A stretch of 64,000 nucleotides of DNA from Saprospirales bacterium (lineage in GTDB: Bacteria; Bacteroidota; Bacteroidia; Chitinophagales; Saprospiraceae). The notes beneath the pieces are model-generated. The model saw only the letters and a list, made by a program, of their open reading frames with translations. It had not been told where the DNA came from and ran no database searches. Position numbers and translations under genes: made by a program. The stretch covers positions 25,323 to 89,322 of the forward strand of contig PAAY01000006.1 in the NCBI GenBank assembly GCA_002698985.1. Reading direction: 5' to 3'. This document shows, in pieces, positions 63,401 to 64,000 of the stretch; the first letter of the stretch is position 1, and each line of letters begins with the position of its first letter.

Positions 63401-64000
63401 TCCGCAACTGGTGCAAGCCGGCTCGGTGCTCGACAGCTTCTACAACCAAAAAAGCAACGAACCGGTGGGCATGCTGGTGCAAATGGAGCAAGCCCTTGCC
63501 GCCCTCTTCGTACCCGCCCCGGCCGACTCGGCCGCCCTGGCCGCCAACGATGCCGCCATCGCCGACAGCCTGGCACAGGTCATGCTGCTCGACAGCCTCA
63601 TCGCCCAGTCGAGCGGGCAGGACAGCCTCGACCTCCTCGATCAGCGGCTGGCTACTCTGCAGGCACTCGACAGCCTCACGCAGGTGCAGGACAGCCTGCT
63701 CGACCTCATCCAAACCGCACGCACGGTTGAAGCTGCTCAACTGGCTGCGCAAAACGCTGCCATCCCCGCCAGTTATCTTTTCGAAGTCAACGAGCAGACG
63801 GTAAACGACATCTTCCTGAACACCATCGCCTCCGGTGTCTATAGCTTCGACTCCCTGCAGCAAACCACCCTCGAAACCATTGCCTACCAGTGCCCGCTCA
63901 TGGGCGGCACGGCCGTGTTCCGGGCACGGGGACTCCTGAGCCTGGTGGATGACTATGACTTCGGGGATGATGTGGTAAACTGCCAGGAAGTGGGAAATCG
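60405..64000 (+). CDS. Giant secreted beta-helix-like surface protein (3' end outside window)
   Basis: The frame is open from ATG 60405 through the window end (1198 codons) with no stop. MKTSIFRKPALHQHFHSFTG precedes a hydrophobic VFVAALALFA segment, a likely export signal. An 11-C run (60510-60520) encodes the Pro stretch after it. Then come a jelly-roll-like region (NLVNYGDFEDFTTGQNAYYTG), a Cys-rich CARDB/DUF11-like part, a right-handed beta-helix-like region (about 390-860, with IRNNTVQAFGNGTSMTGLNL and SHDNILQCNDITGLD), and a helical DSL-rich segment (LLDSLIAQSSGQDSLDLLDQ) near 1060-1120. Proteins of this kind in Saprospiria usually end in a T9SS sorting domain (expected, not visible). 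The first half is AT-richer than the second. Confidence 0.85.
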   Translation, partial: MKTSIFRKPALHQHFHSFTGWVFVAALALFARYTSPPPPLLTEMDACLDIMPIDPSVCPAECNLVNYGDFEDFTTGQNAYYTGFVAPFNSQVIVANGYTVNTVDILSDNSNQYLRMISSSGGYQENALLPLCSAIDPGCSFTVEFKACASTNPAGAQQLTVGVWALTQLPANLEMPANLPCNGTLLDNQNNVIGTCLGVVNVPVNCSSGNVTFPVNPFSLSGSYSGSVTHIWIKEIQVNQEFSTNVYLDDISVTKDCENQITVDPNVTSACPGGQVAVDFEVCNSGSQSTPATVTLTPDLSGISGVTLSAYNPEFPGGTATINNLAAGECTTVSLYLDLASSLPGGTPISFPVAIQPNGACIKSSSVQVDFTVENCDSLGCDCPAGSLVIGTPGTETLLSDLVALGLLPANPTVVTNFNLTVQGTLVMDADMISGSDNEYRFGVGSDICMLDGAEIKVPSGNTLRIHDTHIRGCLKRWKSITVETGATLIFSTDGGGLVEDAQYAVFPQSKAEVSIQRTEFNKNYISLYFNDPFGEFNLEPFFGNTMQCTAPLKPHYDPNDPNDGTWSYAGIYTIGQDILDIVSFGAYSTNYFVNLRNGIITIGAHLTVRGAQFIDILDMNEYGFLEGYGIWAQAVNGSRRLTVQGFGETGTPSFQNCTNGILSWGMAVDGIRNNNMLQMGFGVRSLFARDQLTIFDNAVEASRMGIGTVGMHPMTQMLVFSNNLDLTASGARGIQMTGGGTTPAGGFTFSANGNNLNLYEPGQQGIGVLTLNQALIRNNTVQAFGNGTSMTGLNLQGSHDNILQCNDITGLDPTSGTAVRAWDAENTAWRCNKIGNTENGVYVLMGGHSPDNFIGTSIGNHTWGLRIDGNPTNPGVLGQQHHTGNRWIGSYTGAGARHESNNQFVVSDSRFTVHTTTPPYHPPSVGVEPGVQQTDFFTFQPGTPNTFCLDFNACPVDEFSGEDPQIHDIDLDIAGGTTGSPESRYLAERYLYRKLLRNPQLVQAGSVLDSFYNQKSNEPVGMLVQMEQALAALFVPAPADSAALAANDAAIADSLAQVMLLDSLIAQSSGQDSLDLLDQRLATLQALDSLTQVQDSLLDLIQTARTVEAAQLAAQNAAIPASYLFEVNEQTVNDIFLNTIASGVYSFDSLQQTTLETIAYQCPLMGGTAVFRARGLLSLVDDYDFGDDVVNCQEVGN
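60510..60520 (+). repeat. Homopolymer tract of 11 C in the signal region of the surface protein gene
   Basis: In the present length the tract keeps the long frame open. Change by one base would switch to a frame that stops soon after: for example the frame of ATG 60353 ends at TGA 60530-60532. Confidence 0.8.

Noticed and set aside
63105..63863. 252-codon minus-strand frame
   Set aside because: It is antisense to the large surface protein gene and has no recognisable pattern.

Overview
The window looks like a chromosomal segment of a Bacteroidota bacterium, most likely in or near Saprospiria (Lewinellaceae/Saprospiraceae-like). This is inferred from three proteins with type IX secretion (T9SS) C-terminal sorting domains, Bacteroidota-restricted families (DUF6090, DUF5362, the small 'phosphoribosylpyrophosphate synthetase'-like protein, a LuxE-type acyltransferase), promoter boxes of the form TAnnTTTG, few obvious Shine-Dalgarno sites, and a moderately GC-rich base composition. 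No rRNA, tRNA, CRISPR array, transposase or phage gene was recognised.

Layout. 0-8.9 kb: a 5'-truncated dienelactone hydrolase, two gene remnants (an SRPBCC/AHSA1 fragment and the C-terminal third of malic enzyme MaeB), an aldo/keto reductase, a sulfotransferase facing a GT4 glycosyltransferase, an amidohydrolase, and a MoaD/ThiS-like carrier next to a BNR-repeat protein. 9-19.2 kb, mostly minus strand: S9 peptidase, PAP2 phosphatase, a 1250-residue NtrY-like histidine kinase, Lgt and an unknown protein. 19.3-28.9 kb: lipid kinase, FadH-type dienoyl-CoA reductase, a secreted M36 metalloprotease, PhoH and a SAM hydroxide adenosyltransferase. 29-45.6 kb: MFS exporter, two small membrane/coiled-coil proteins, HemD, a secreted CocE/NonD hydrolase, an FAD oxidoreductase, a TPR membrane protein, a LuxE-like acyltransferase, a lipoprotein, a Crp/Fnr regulator, a sigma-54 activator lacking a DNA-binding domain, a LOG-family hydrolase, a GT39 enzyme and a serine hydrolase lipoprotein. 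45.7-60 kb: pyruvate carboxylase, an AT-rich orphan, a GH5/CBM6 glycanase, DUF6090, a GH13 amylase, a DUF4143 ATPase, exonuclease III and an esterase. 60.4 kb to the end: the start of a very large secreted beta-helix-like protein with an 11-C tract near its start.

The genes describe a free-living heterotroph that secretes proteases and glycanases (S9, M36, CocE, GH5, GH13), has anaplerotic and fatty-acid metabolism (Pyc, FadH, remnant MaeB) and builds surface glycans (GT4, GT39, TPR membrane protein, sulfotransferase).

The most unusual layer is intergenic. Composite repeat blocks, made of several different short tandem motifs in a fixed order, recur at several loci and often abut or even supply stop codons. 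A second composite occurs twice, in inverted orientation 43 kb apart. GC-rich palindromes of about 30-55 bp sit inside the tandem arrays as if inserted there. Further candidates for a second look are the poly-C tract, the inverted repeats that include the start codon of the DUF4143 ATPase gene, the MoaD/BNR pair and the truncated maeB at a repeat boundary.
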